Positions 28,130 through 36,379 of a stretch of 64,000 nucleotides of DNA are shown here, in pieces. Position 1 is the first letter of the stretch, and the number at the start of each line of letters is the position of its first letter. The position numbers were made by a program, and so were the translations under genes. The notes below the pieces were generated by a model. That model saw nothing but the letters and a program-made list of their open reading frames with translations, was not told the origin of the DNA and searched no databases. The DNA lies in contig NZ_WTYN01000001.1 in the NCBI RefSeq assembly GCF_009827535.1, positions 310,001-374,000 of the forward strand. Direction: 5' to 3'. This DNA comes from Qipengyuania oceanensis (GTDB lineage Bacteria; Pseudomonadota; Alphaproteobacteria; Sphingomonadales; Sphingomonadaceae).

Positions 28130-28885
28130 ATGACCGAAGCAAAAACCGCGACCCTTTACCGCATGGCTCTGCCAGACCACCTGTGTCCATCGGGCCAGAA
28201 GGCCAAGTGGCTGCTCGAAAGCGAAGGCTTCACGGTCGAGGATCATCGCCTGCTCACACGCGAGGAAACCGACGCCTTCAAGGCCGAGCACGGCGTCGCG
28301 ACGACACCCCAGGCATGGATCGGGGTCGAACGGATCGGCGGCTACACCGATCTTCGCAAGCATTTCGGTCGCAAGGTCATCGAAAAGGGCGCAACGACCT
28401 ATCAGCCGGTTATTGCCCTGTTCGCGATGACGGCGCTGATGGCGCTTGCCGCGGCCTGGGTCGCGACGGGGCAGGCCGTCTCGGTCCTGGCCGCCGAATG
28501 GTTCGTCAGCTTCTCGATGTGCGGGCTCGCCTACCTCAAGTTGCGCGATGTCGAGAGCTTTTCGACGATGTTCCTCAATTATGACCTGCTGGCCCGGCGC
28601 TGGGTTCCGTACGGTTACATCTACCCCTTTGCCGAGGGGCTCGCCGGCGTGCTGATGACCGCGCATGTGCTCGACATCGTCTCGATCCCGGTCGCGCTGT
28701 TCATCGGGACGATCGGCGCGGTAAGCGTGTTCAAGGCCGTTTACGTGGACAAGCGCGAACTGAAATGCGCCTGTGTCGGTGGGGACAGCAATGTGCCGCT
28801 GGGCTTCGTCTCGCTGACCGAGAACCTGTTCATGATCGGCATGGCGCTGTGGATGCTGTTCAAACCGGCGATGATGATGGGCTGA
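28130..28885 (+). CDS. Glutaredoxin-MauE/DoxX fusion membrane protein
   Basis: 251 residues. The N-terminal 80 residues are a glutaredoxin-like domain: single active cysteine C19 in DHLCPSGQKAKWLL (CPSG instead of CPYC), the cis-Pro region VATTPQAWIG and GGYTDLRKHFG. Then about four membrane segments typical of MauE/DoxX, ending with the redox-type motif CACVGGDSNVPLGF. MauE-like proteins support disulfide chemistry in the periplasm. A role in passing thiol electrons across the membrane is inferred. The gene stands between the antiporter and tRNA-Ser. Confidence 0.82.
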   Translation: MTEAKTATLYRMALPDHLCPSGQKAKWLLESEGFTVEDHRLLTREETDAFKAEHGVATTPQAWIGVERIGGYTDLRKHFGRKVIEKGATTYQPVIALFAMTALMALAAAWVATGQAVSVLAAEWFVSFSMCGLAYLKLRDVESFSTMFLNYDLLARRWVPYGYIYPFAEGLAGVLMTAHVLDIVSIPVALFIGTIGAVSVFKAVYVDKRELKCACVGGDSNVPLGFVSLTENLFMIGMALWMLFKPAMMMG

Positions 28886-28886
28886 T

Positions 28887-28976
28887 TGGCGGACAGGGTG
28901 GGATTCGAACCCACGAAGGGCTTGCACCCTTGCCGGTTTTCAAGACCGGTGCATTCAACCGCTCTGCCACCTGTCC
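28887..28976 (-). tRNA. tRNA-Ser (anticodon UGA)
   Basis: The minus strand reads GGACAGGTGGCAGAGCGG at the 5' end and closes with CCTGTCC, discriminator G and encoded CCA. The seven-pair acceptor stem, anticodon loop CTTGAAAA (anticodon TGA) flanked by CCGGT/ACCGG, a long variable arm (CAAGGGTGCAAGCCCTTC) and the T-loop GGTTCGAATCC all fit a class II serine tRNA reading UCA and related codons. It ends 1 nt from the plus-strand fusion gene stop. Confidence 0.96.
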
Positions 28977-28987
28977 GCGCAGGCGCG

Positions 28988-29016
28988 GCGCTAGCCTCGC
29001 GGCGTGGCCTTGTCAC
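28988..29016 (-). promoter_or_regulatory. Predicted promoter of tRNA-Ser
   Basis: On the minus strand GTGACA (29011-29016), a 17-nt spacer and TAGCGC (28988-28993) precede the tRNA 5' end by 11 nt, a suitable distance for a short-leader tRNA promoter. Judged by eye from weak consensus similarity. Confidence 0.4.
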
Positions 29017-29118
29017 GCCTTGACGAACATTTCGGACACCAACTGCAATGCAGCGCGTTGGCTTGACGACTGGTCGCACAGCTCTTCCCATTTTCCGTCC
29101 CGTTTGAGACAAGGTCGC

Positions 29119-30138
29119 ATGAAGTTCAGATACGCTCTCGCATTTATGGCATCACTTCTGGCCGGCGCATGCAGTTCGCCCGGCTCGGCACAGGACATGA
29201 GCTTCGACGCTTACATGCAGTTGCTGATCGCACGGGCGCGGGCGGAAGGCGTGAGCGAGAGCACGATCTGGCGCATGACCGACGGGCTCGAACCCAGTCA
29301 ACGCGTGATCGAGCTCGACCGGTCTCAGCCCGGAACGCCGACGCGAAGCGGCTATCCGCCGCTGGCCCCTTACATCGCGACGCATGTCGACAGCGCCCGC
29401 ATCGACGGTGGCCGCCGGATGCACTCGGCGACTTATGGTCTCCACCGCCAGATCGAACAGCAATACGGCGTGCCGTCCGAAATCCTTATGGCGATCTGGG
29501 GGCACGAGACCGCGTATGGCCAGGTTCTGGGAGGGTTCGATCTTGCGCAGGCGCTTGCCACGCTTGCATGGGAAGGGCGTCGCCGCGAACTTTTCGCTAC
29601 CGAATTCGTCGACCTTCTGAAGGTGGCGGACAAGGGCTATCCCCGGTCGCGCTTGCGCGGCAGTTGGGCCGGCGCTTTCGGAAATCCGCAGTTCCTGCCC
29701 AGCGTCTATCTACGGCTTGCTGCGGATGGAGATGATGACGGGCGAGCTGACATCTTCTCCAACCGCGCCGACACGCTGGCCTCGATCGCGAATTATTTCC
29801 GCGATGCCGGCTGGCGTCCCGGCCAGCCCTGGGGCGTCCGCGCCAGCGTGCCGAACGGCTTCGACTGGGCGGCGGTGGACGGCGAAATCAACTCGCCCGT
29901 TTGCGAGCGCGTGCACGAACGGCACAGCCAGTGGAAGACCGTGGCCGAGTGGCGCGCGCTCGGCGTGCGTCCACAGCAGGCCATCGCGGATGACGTCATG
30001 GCTTCGCTGTTCCAGCCCGATGGTCCGGGCGCTCCGGCATGGCTGCTGACCGGCAACTATCGCGTTATTCTGGAGTATAACTGCTCCAATTATTACGCGA
30101 TGAGCGTCGGGCTTCTCGCAGACGAAATCGCACGCTGA
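29119..30138 (+). CDS. mltB: Lytic murein transglycosylase, MltB-like lipoprotein
   Basis: 339 residues from ATG at 29119. Signal peptide with lipobox LLAGAC (Cys about residue 18), so it is likely tethered to the outer membrane. The SLT-type catalytic domain holds the acid Glu in MAIWGHETAYGQVLGGFDLA, followed by GSWAGAFGNPQFLPSVY and NRADTLASIANYFRDAGWRP, as in MltB. It cleaves glycan strands to 1,6-anhydromuropeptides. The D,D-carboxypeptidase gene follows 65 nt later, making a small cell-wall cluster. Confidence 0.92.
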   Translation: MKFRYALAFMASLLAGACSSPGSAQDMSFDAYMQLLIARARAEGVSESTIWRMTDGLEPSQRVIELDRSQPGTPTRSGYPPLAPYIATHVDSARIDGGRRMHSATYGLHRQIEQQYGVPSEILMAIWGHETAYGQVLGGFDLAQALATLAWEGRRRELFATEFVDLLKVADKGYPRSRLRGSWAGAFGNPQFLPSVYLRLAADGDDDGRADIFSNRADTLASIANYFRDAGWRPGQPWGVRASVPNGFDWAAVDGEINSPVCERVHERHSQWKTVAEWRALGVRPQQAIADDVMASLFQPDGPGAPAWLLTGNYRVILEYNCSNYYAMSVGLLADEIAR

Positions 30139-30203
30139 ACGGCGGACAAGAGATCTGCAGGCGCTGGCCTGATCGGCAAGCCGGCGATATAGGCACAGGT
30201 CAG

Positions 30204-31391
30204 ATGTCGGCTCGCTTTCCTACCGCCCCCCGCTCGCTCCTTGCTCTCGTCGTGGCTGCGACCGCGCTGGCCGTTCCATCGGTCCAGCCGCGCGCGGCCG
30301 AGGACATCGTGCCTGCCATTCCGAGCGAAGAGGACGCGCCGATCGCCTTGCTGGTCGATCTCACCTCCGGCCAGACGCTCTTCTCTCGCGAGGCCGACAG
30401 GCGCTTCGTTCCGGCATCGATCACCAAGACGATGACGACGTTCCTTGCCTTCGAGAAGCTCGAGCGCGGCGAAATCAACACGCAGCAGGTTGTCACAGTC
30501 AGCGACGATGCATTCCGCAAGTGGCGGCGCAAGGGATCGACGATGTTCCTCGGGCGGGGTGACCGGCTGACCGTCGACCAGTTGATTCACGGGGTGACGA
30601 CGGTGTCGGCCAATGATGGATCCTACGTTCTCGGCGAAGCCGCAGACGGGTCGATCGAGGCATGGCTGGCGGAGATGAACGCCACGGCTCGCCGCTTCGG
30701 CATGAAGGACAGCCATTTCGGTTCACCCAATGGCTATCCGGACGAAGGGCAGACGTGGGTCACGGCAAACGACCTCGTCACACTGGCCAGGGCCATGATC
30801 CGCCGCCACCCGAGCAAGTTCGACCATTTCGTCGGCCATCCCGAGTTCGAATACAACGGCATCACGCAGCCCAATCACGACCCGCTGATCGGCAAGGTCA
30901 AGGGTGCGGACGGCATCAAGACCGGCTTCACCTACCAGGCAGGCTACGGATTTCTGGGTACGGCCGAGAGGGACGGGCGACGTCTCGTGATGGTCGTCGC
31001 CGGATCGGACAGCGGCCGGGCCCGCAACAAGGCCGCCCAGGCCTTCATGGAATGGGGCTTCGCCGCGTTCGACCGGATGGTGCTGTTCGGCAAGGACGAG
31101 CGAATCGCCAGCGCGCAGGTCCAGGACGGCAGCTGGCCGTCGGTCGATCTGGTCGCGCCGCGCATGATCGCCTTGTCCGTACCCGACAACGCCCGGCCGG
31201 ACGTGAAGCTGTCGATCCGCTACGAAGGCCCGGTGCGCGCTCCCATCCGCAAGGGCGAACAGATCGCGACCCTGCATGTCGAGAGTGCCAGCGCACCCGC
31301 TGCGGATATTCCCCTCGTCGCTGCCGCGGATATCGAGCGGGCCGGGCCGCTGCAGCGCGTGGTCAACGGTGTCGTCGGCTGGTTCCGGTGA
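30204..31391 (+). CDS. dacC: D-alanyl-D-alanine carboxypeptidase (PBP5/DacC family)
   Basis: 395 residues with a signal peptide (cleavage near AAE, residue 35). Serine penicillin-binding motifs: SxxK in FVPASITKTMTTFLAF, SxN in TVSANDGSYVLGE and KTG in DGIKTGFTYQAGYG. A C-terminal PBP5-like beta domain and a final helix (LQRVVNGVVGWF) that probably anchors it to the inner membrane follow. It removes the terminal D-Ala of muropeptides. Its stop overlaps the tmk start (GTGA). Confidence 0.92.
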   Translation: MSARFPTAPRSLLALVVAATALAVPSVQPRAAEDIVPAIPSEEDAPIALLVDLTSGQTLFSREADRRFVPASITKTMTTFLAFEKLERGEINTQQVVTVSDDAFRKWRRKGSTMFLGRGDRLTVDQLIHGVTTVSANDGSYVLGEAADGSIEAWLAEMNATARRFGMKDSHFGSPNGYPDEGQTWVTANDLVTLARAMIRRHPSKFDHFVGHPEFEYNGITQPNHDPLIGKVKGADGIKTGFTYQAGYGFLGTAERDGRRLVMVVAGSDSGRARNKAAQAFMEWGFAAFDRMVLFGKDERIASAQVQDGSWPSVDLVAPRMIALSVPDNARPDVKLSIRYEGPVRAPIRKGEQIATLHVESASAPAADIPLVAAADIERAGPLQRVVNGVVGWFR

Positions 31392-32026
31392 AGCGCGGCA
31401 GGTTCATCGCGCTCGAAGGGGGGGAGGGCACCGGCAAGTCCACCCAGGCGCGGTTGCTGGCCGACGCGCTCCGCAACCGCGGGCTGGAAGTCGAACTGAC
31501 CCGTGAACCGGGTGGAACACCGGGCGCAGAAGCAATCCGCAAGCTGCTGCTCGATCCGCCCGAAGGCGGATGGAACCCGCGCGCGGAGGCGCTGCTGTTC
31601 GCGGCCGCCCGGTCCGACCACGTCGAGAAGCGCATCCGTCCCGCTCTCGCAGCCGGCCACTGGGTCGTGTGCGATCGTTTCGTCGATTCGAGCCGGGCGT
31701 ATCAGGGCGGAGCAGGTGGGCTTGGCGATGCGGCCGTCTCCGCCTTGCACGACTTCGGCAGCGAGGGCCTTCGCCCCGATCTGACGGTGCTCATCGTAGC
31801 GAGCCAAGAAACCGTCGTCGCCCGGCTCGCCGCCCGCGACGAAGGCGTGTCGGACGCGATTGGCGGACGGAGCGCCGATTACCATGCGCAGGTCGCAGAC
31901 AGCTTCCTCTCGCTCGCAGAGGCGGATCCGGCAGGTTTTGCCGTCATCGATGGCAATGGGACGCCTGAAGAGGTCCAAGTCCGCGTGATGGCCGCCGTTG
32001 CCGAACTGCTCGAGGCAGACACTTGA
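31388..32026 (+). CDS. tmk: Thymidylate kinase
   Basis: 212 residues from GTG at 31388, overlapping the dacC stop. The P-loop is FIALEGGEGTGKSTQARLLA; the DR-type motif is VVCDRFVDSSRAYQGGAGGL; REPGGTPGAEAIRKLLL is the base-binding segment. It phosphorylates dTMP to dTDP. holB starts on its stop codon (TTGA), so synthesis of the two is probably coupled; tmk-holB pairing is common in bacteria. Confidence 0.95.
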   Translation: MKRGRFIALEGGEGTGKSTQARLLADALRNRGLEVELTREPGGTPGAEAIRKLLLDPPEGGWNPRAEALLFAAARSDHVEKRIRPALAAGHWVVCDRFVDSSRAYQGGAGGLGDAAVSALHDFGSEGLRPDLTVLIVASQETVVARLAARDEGVSDAIGGRSADYHAQVADSFLSLAEADPAGFAVIDGNGTPEEVQVRVMAAVAELLEADT

Positions 32027-32970
32027 GCCTGCTCGGTCACGATACGCCCTGGCGGGAGTGGCGCGAGGCGAGCGAAGGCAGCCGGATGCACCATGGCTGG
32101 ATCCTCGCCGGTCGAAAGGGGCTCGGCAAGATGCACTTCGCCATGCAGGCCGCGCGAGAACTTGTCGCCGAACCGGGTTTGCCCCAGCCCGAAGATCAGC
32201 ATCCCGACATCCTCGTGCTGACGCACCTGCCCAAGGACGACAAGGAAGAGCGCAAGCGAGACGAGGGTAAGGCTTTCGAGTTGAAACGTAATATCGCGAT
32301 CGCGCAGATCCGGCAGATGCAGCAGCGGTTGAATACTCGCCCCACTCTGGGCAGCCGTAGGGCCGTCATCATCGATCCGGCCGACGATCTCGAGACGAGC
32401 GCGGCCAATGCGCTCCTGAAGAGCCTGGAGGAGCCGGCGCGTGGCACATTTTTTCTGCTCGTCGCCCATCGCCCCGCGCAACTTTTACCGACGATCCGCT
32501 CGCGCTGCCGGGTGCTCAGGTTCCCTACGCTGGACGATGCCGCGATGCGCGGGTTTCTCGCCGACAAGGCGCCGCATGTCGATGAGGCGACCCGCGATGC
32601 CGCCATTGCCGCAGCGCAAGGTTCGCCGGGCATGGCGCTCGATTTCGTCGAGCGCGACCTCGCGCCTGTCGATCGGCTGATGCGGGAGATCGTCCAGAGC
32701 GGCGACCGCGATTTCATCTTGCGCGGCAGGCTGGCACAGGCGATCGGCGCAAGGCCCGATCGTGCCCGCATGCAAGCGGCCCTCGATCTGTCACGGTCGG
32801 TGCTGGGCCAGGCGCTCGAGACCGCCGGCGACGACAGGATGCCCGCGATTGCCGATGCGCACGGCGAACTCGTGCGACTGGCAGGCCAGGCGCCGACTTA
32901 CAATTTTGATCCCGGTCTGCTCGCCATGGAAATCGGCGGCTTGCTAGCCTCGACCGCGACCCCTAACTAG
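32023..32970 (+). CDS. holB: DNA polymerase III delta' subunit
   Basis: 315 residues from TTG at 32023. AAA+ clamp-loader fold: HHGWILAGRKGLGKMHFAMQ at the Walker A position (GRKGLGKM), then RRAVIIDPADDLETSAANAL, LLKSLEEPARGTFFLLVAHR and TIRSRCRVLRF, which is the sensor/SRC-like motif. The C-terminal part is a helical collar. It helps the clamp loader place the beta clamp on DNA. The zinc-binding cysteines seen in E. coli delta' are not visible. Confidence 0.92.
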   Translation: MSLLGHDTPWREWREASEGSRMHHGWILAGRKGLGKMHFAMQAARELVAEPGLPQPEDQHPDILVLTHLPKDDKEERKRDEGKAFELKRNIAIAQIRQMQQRLNTRPTLGSRRAVIIDPADDLETSAANALLKSLEEPARGTFFLLVAHRPAQLLPTIRSRCRVLRFPTLDDAAMRGFLADKAPHVDEATRDAAIAAAQGSPGMALDFVERDLAPVDRLMREIVQSGDRDFILRGRLAQAIGARPDRARMQAALDLSRSVLGQALETAGDDRMPAIADAHGELVRLAGQAPTYNFDPGLLAMEIGGLLASTATPN

Positions 32971-32977
32971 CGCGCCC

Positions 32978-34543
32978 ATGTCAGAACCCTTCTACATCAC
33001 CACCGCGATCAACTACCCCAACGGGCGCCCGCACATCGGGCACGCATATGAAGGGATCGCGACGGACGTCATGGCGCGATTCCAGCGACTGCGCGGTCGC
33101 GATGTCCGGTTCGTGACCGGTACCGACGAACACGGCCTGAAAATGGACCAGACGGCGCGTCAGCAGGGAAAGACGACGATTGCCTTGGCTGATGAAATGT
33201 CGTCCTATTTCAAACAGATGTGCACAGGCCTTAACATCGCTTACGACGATTTCGTGCGCACCACCGAGCCGCGGCACAGGAGTGCGAGCGAGGAACTGTG
33301 GCGACGCATGGAAGCCAATGGCGACCTGTACTTGGACCGCTACGAAGGCTGGTACTCGGTGCGGGACGAAGCCTTCTACGACGAAAGCGAGCTGATCGAC
33401 GGGGAAGGGGGGGCAAGGCTTTCCCCGCAAGGCACGCCCGTGGAATGGACGGCAGAGGAAACCTGGTTCTTTCGTCTCTCGCAATATCAGGACAAGCTGC
33501 TGGCGCTCTACGCGCAGAACCCTGACTTCATCCGGCCGGCAAGTCGCCGCAACGAAGTCTTGCGGTTCGTCGAGGGCGGCCTGAAGGATCTCAGCGTCTC
33601 GCGCACCAGCTTCGACTGGGGGGTTCCCGTACCCGACAGCGAGGGGCACGTCATGTACGTGTGGGTCGATGCGTTGACGACCTATATGACGGGCGTCGGC
33701 TTTCCCGATGTCGAAGGCGACCAGTTTTCGAAGTACTGGCCCGCCGATATTCACATGATTGGCAAGGATATCGTCCGTTTTCACACGGTCTACTGGCCGG
33801 CCTTCCTGATGAGCGCACGGTTGCCGCTGCCCAGACAAGTGTTCGGCCACGGGTTCCTACTCAATCGCGGGCAGAAGGAATCGAAGTCTCTCGGCAATGT
33901 GACCGATCCGATGGACTTGGCCGAGCGATACGGCGTCGACAATCTGCGATATTTCCTGCTGCGCGAGATCGCTTTCGGGCAGGATGGCAGCTATTCCGCC
34001 GAGGCAATCGTGACACGCTGCAATGCGGAACTCGCCAACAGTTTCGGCAACTTGGCGCAGCGCACGCTGTCGATGATTCACAAGAACATGGACGGGCACC
34101 TGGAAGCCTACGAGCCGGATGGCGACGACAAGACGCTGCTGACCACAGTCCAGGATGCTTGTCGCGAGGCTCTGCCGCGCGAATTCGAGCAGCTGGCCTT
34201 TTCCGTCGGCATCGAGGCGTGGTTGAAGGCGGTTTACGCGTGCAACCAGTACGTCGACGAGCAAGCGCCGTGGACGCTTAAGAAGACCGATCCGAAGCGC
34301 ATGGTTGCCGTGCTGCAGACGCTTTTCATCGCGATCCGCGACCTCGCACTGGCAATCCAGCCCGTAATTCCCGAAAAGTCCGCCGCCGTGCTCGATGCGC
34401 TGGGCCTGCCACAGGAACGTCGCGACTATCAGGCCCTGGCCGACGAGGGCTGGTTCGGCGCTCTGGTTGCCTCCGGCCACGTCATCGACAAGCCGAACCC
34501 GATATTTCCCAGGCTCGAACTGCCGGCTGAAGCAGAATCGTGA
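32978..34543 (+). CDS. metG: Methionyl-tRNA synthetase, with KESKS in place of KMSKS
   Basis: 521 residues. The HIGH motif is in INYPNGRPHIGHAYEGIATD; the second signature is GFLLNRGQKESKSLGNV, where the usual KMSKS reads KESKS; the anticodon Trp region is FSVGIEAWLKAVYACNQYV. It lacks the zinc knuckle cysteines of the E. coli enzyme and a C-terminal tRNA-binding domain, matching the short alphaproteobacterial form. The start lies 7 nt after holB; the stop overlaps tatD by one base. Confidence 0.95.
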   Translation: MSEPFYITTAINYPNGRPHIGHAYEGIATDVMARFQRLRGRDVRFVTGTDEHGLKMDQTARQQGKTTIALADEMSSYFKQMCTGLNIAYDDFVRTTEPRHRSASEELWRRMEANGDLYLDRYEGWYSVRDEAFYDESELIDGEGGARLSPQGTPVEWTAEETWFFRLSQYQDKLLALYAQNPDFIRPASRRNEVLRFVEGGLKDLSVSRTSFDWGVPVPDSEGHVMYVWVDALTTYMTGVGFPDVEGDQFSKYWPADIHMIGKDIVRFHTVYWPAFLMSARLPLPRQVFGHGFLLNRGQKESKSLGNVTDPMDLAERYGVDNLRYFLLREIAFGQDGSYSAEAIVTRCNAELANSFGNLAQRTLSMIHKNMDGHLEAYEPDGDDKTLLTTVQDACREALPREFEQLAFSVGIEAWLKAVYACNQYVDEQAPWTLKKTDPKRMVAVLQTLFIAIRDLALAIQPVIPEKSAAVLDALGLPQERRDYQALADEGWFGALVASGHVIDKPNPIFPRLELPAEAES

Positions 34544-35319
34544 TGTTGATCGACAGCCACTGCCACCTGGAATACGAGGGACTGGTCGACGATCAGGCAG
34601 GCGTGCTGGCGCGAGCGCGCAAAGCCGGGGTCGGCGGGTTTCTCAACATTTCAACCCGGCAGAGCGAGTGGTCCCAAGTCGTCGGCACCGCTGAGCGCGA
34701 AAGCGACGTCTGGGCCAGTGTCGGGATCCATCCGCACGAAGCCGATGCGCACGAGGATCTGGGGCGCGAAGTGCTGCTGGAGGCGACCGGCAATCCGCGC
34801 GTTGTCGCGATCGGCGAAAGCGGTCTCGACTATTATTACGACAATTCGAAACGCGAGACCCAGCAGGCACTGTTCCGCATGCATATCGACGTGGCGCGCG
34901 AAACCGGGCTTCCGCTGATCATCCATACGCGCGACGCGGAAGATGACACGGCGGCGATTCTGGAGGACGAATTGGGGAAGGGGGCCTTCCCGGCGCTCAT
35001 CCACTGCTTCACCGCCTCCCGGGAGTTTGGCCGCAAGGTACTGGACATGGGGCTGACGATCTCGCTTTCGGGTATAGTCACTTTCAAGAATGCGAAGGAA
35101 CTGCAGGAAATTGCTGCGGAATTGCCCGGCGATCGCATGCTGGTCGAGACCGATAGCCCGTTTCTGGCGCCCATCCCCCACCGCGGACGAAAGTGCGAGC
35201 CTGCCTTCGTGCGGGATACTGCGGAATTCGTTGCCGGATTGCGCGACGAGCCGTTCGAGGCGCTCGCGCAACGCACCTCGGACAATTTCCGCCGGCTGTT
35301 TGCCAAGGCCGCGGCGTGA
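34543..35319 (+). CDS. tatD: TatD-family metal-dependent hydrolase (YcfH-like)
   Basis: 258 residues from ATG at 34543; a GTG one codon earlier is also possible. The metal-binding start is MLIDSHCHLEYEGLVDDQAG; later ligands lie in ASVGIHPHEAD, IGESGLDYYYD, PLIIHTRDAEDD and ALIHCFTASREF, and the closing Asp is in MLVETDSPFLAPIPHRGRKC. Relatives are 3'-5' DNA/RNA exonucleases or D-aminoacyl-tRNA deacylases. It is coupled to metG before and to the MBL hydrolase after. Confidence 0.92.
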   Translation: MLIDSHCHLEYEGLVDDQAGVLARARKAGVGGFLNISTRQSEWSQVVGTAERESDVWASVGIHPHEADAHEDLGREVLLEATGNPRVVAIGESGLDYYYDNSKRETQQALFRMHIDVARETGLPLIIHTRDAEDDTAAILEDELGKGAFPALIHCFTASREFGRKVLDMGLTISLSGIVTFKNAKELQEIAAELPGDRMLVETDSPFLAPIPHRGRKCEPAFVRDTAEFVAGLRDEPFEALAQRTSDNFRRLFAKAAA

Positions 35320-36083
35320 AGGTTCTCATGCTTGGTTCGGGAACTTCGACCGGGGTTCCGCGCGTCGGCAACGACTGGGGCGACTGCGATCCGGCAGAAC
35401 CGCGCAACCGGCGAACAAGGGTATCGATCCTGGTCGAGAGCAACGATGGCAAGCGCCTGCTGGTCGACACGTCGACCGACCTGCGTCGCCAGTTGCTGGA
35501 CAACGGTATCGACCGGATCGACGGAGTATTCTGGACTCACGATCATGCGGATCACTGCCACGGCATCGATGATCTGAGAGTGCTGCGCTACGGACGCGGC
35601 GGCCCGATTGCGGGCTTCGCCAGCGACATAACGGCGCGCCGCTTGCGCAGCCGGTTTGGCTACGTATTTGCCGGTGAATTCGGATATCCGACGATTTGCT
35701 CGCTGGAAACTCTCGAAAAGCTGCGCATTTTTGCCGGCTTCGGCATCGAATGGTGCCAGATGCCCCATGGACCGACCGAAACGACCGGTTTCCGGTTCGA
35801 TAATGACGGTAAATCGATCGTTTATGCGACTGATTTCAGCGCGATTACCGACGAGATGGTCGAGACCTTCGCAGATTGCGACATTCTCGTCAGCGATTGT
35901 CTGCGGCGCGATCCGCATCCGACCCACGCGCATCTCGCCATGGCCATCGAACTCGGTGAACGCTGCGGAGCAGGACGCGTGGTTCTCAGCCATCTCGACA
36001 AGAGCATGGATTACCGAAGCTTGTGCGACGAGGTGCCGGATAACGTGGTGGTCGGTTATGACGGCTTGGAGATGGTCGCTTGA
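35316..36083 (+). CDS. MBL-fold metal hydrolase (PhnP-like)
   Basis: 255 residues from GTG at 35316, overlapping the tatD stop (GTGA). Starts KVLMLGSGTSTGVPRVGNDW; the metal-binding motif HxHxDH is in FWTHDHADHCHGIDDLR; later ligands lie in QMPHGPTETTGF, IVYATDFSAI, DCLRRDPHPTHAHL and LSHLDKSMDY. The form resembles PhnP phosphodiesterases, but no phosphonate genes are near, so substrate is unknown. Its place after metG-tatD is common in alphaproteobacteria. Confidence 0.88.
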   Translation: MKVLMLGSGTSTGVPRVGNDWGDCDPAEPRNRRTRVSILVESNDGKRLLVDTSTDLRRQLLDNGIDRIDGVFWTHDHADHCHGIDDLRVLRYGRGGPIAGFASDITARRLRSRFGYVFAGEFGYPTICSLETLEKLRIFAGFGIEWCQMPHGPTETTGFRFDNDGKSIVYATDFSAITDEMVETFADCDILVSDCLRRDPHPTHAHLAMAIELGERCGAGRVVLSHLDKSMDYRSLCDEVPDNVVVGYDGLEMVA

Positions 36084-36247
36084 ACGAGTTCCAGATCGTG
36101 CATCTGGTAGGCATTGCGGCGATGCTGGTGCTGGTCGGTAGTGGACTGGCTGCGCGGCGGTTGTCATTGAAGCGCGGCGCGCAGATGGTGCTCATCTGGA
36201 TCGGGATTTTCGTTGGTGTCACGATTTTTATCGATCTGGTGCGGTAG
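36080..36247 (+). CDS. 55-residue protein with two membrane segments
   Basis: A short frame from TTG at 36080, which overlaps the MBL hydrolase stop (TTGA), to TAG at 36245-36247. The protein reads NEFQIVHLVGIAAMLVLVGS, then GLAARRLSLKRG, then AQMVLIWIGIFVGVTIFIDL-VR: two hydrophobic helices joined by a basic loop. The coupling, the clean hydrophobic pattern and GC like its neighbours support a real gene. It resembles the N-terminal membrane part of some sphingomonad retropepsin-like proteins, but no protease domain follows. Function unknown. Confidence 0.65.
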   Translation: MNEFQIVHLVGIAAMLVLVGSGLAARRLSLKRGAQMVLIWIGIFVGVTIFIDLVR

Positions 36248-36291
36248 GGGACCGTCGCGCATGATCTTGCAGACACCATCCAGTATTTTAC

Positions 36292-36305
36292 ATAATATAT
36301 ATTAT
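36292..36305. repeat. Perfect AT palindrome upstream of mazG
   Basis: ATAATATATATTAT is its own reverse complement over 14 bases, inside an AT-rich patch (about 36281-36312) that stands out from the GC-rich surroundings. It lies 75 nt before the mazG start, in the only gap between the coupled gene run and mazG. It may be an easily melted promoter region or a binding site; no -35/-10 pair is clear. Confidence 0.5.
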
Positions 36306-36379
36306 CATTCCCTTGTCGTGACCAATGTGGTGATGAGTGACGCCGAGATCGATCGCCCCCTCTGCCGGACGCAAGCGCC

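Noticed and set aside
28887-28976. tRNA-Ser as an integration (att) site
   Set aside because: No integrase and no repeat of the tRNA 3' end was noticed nearby; flanking genes are ordinary.
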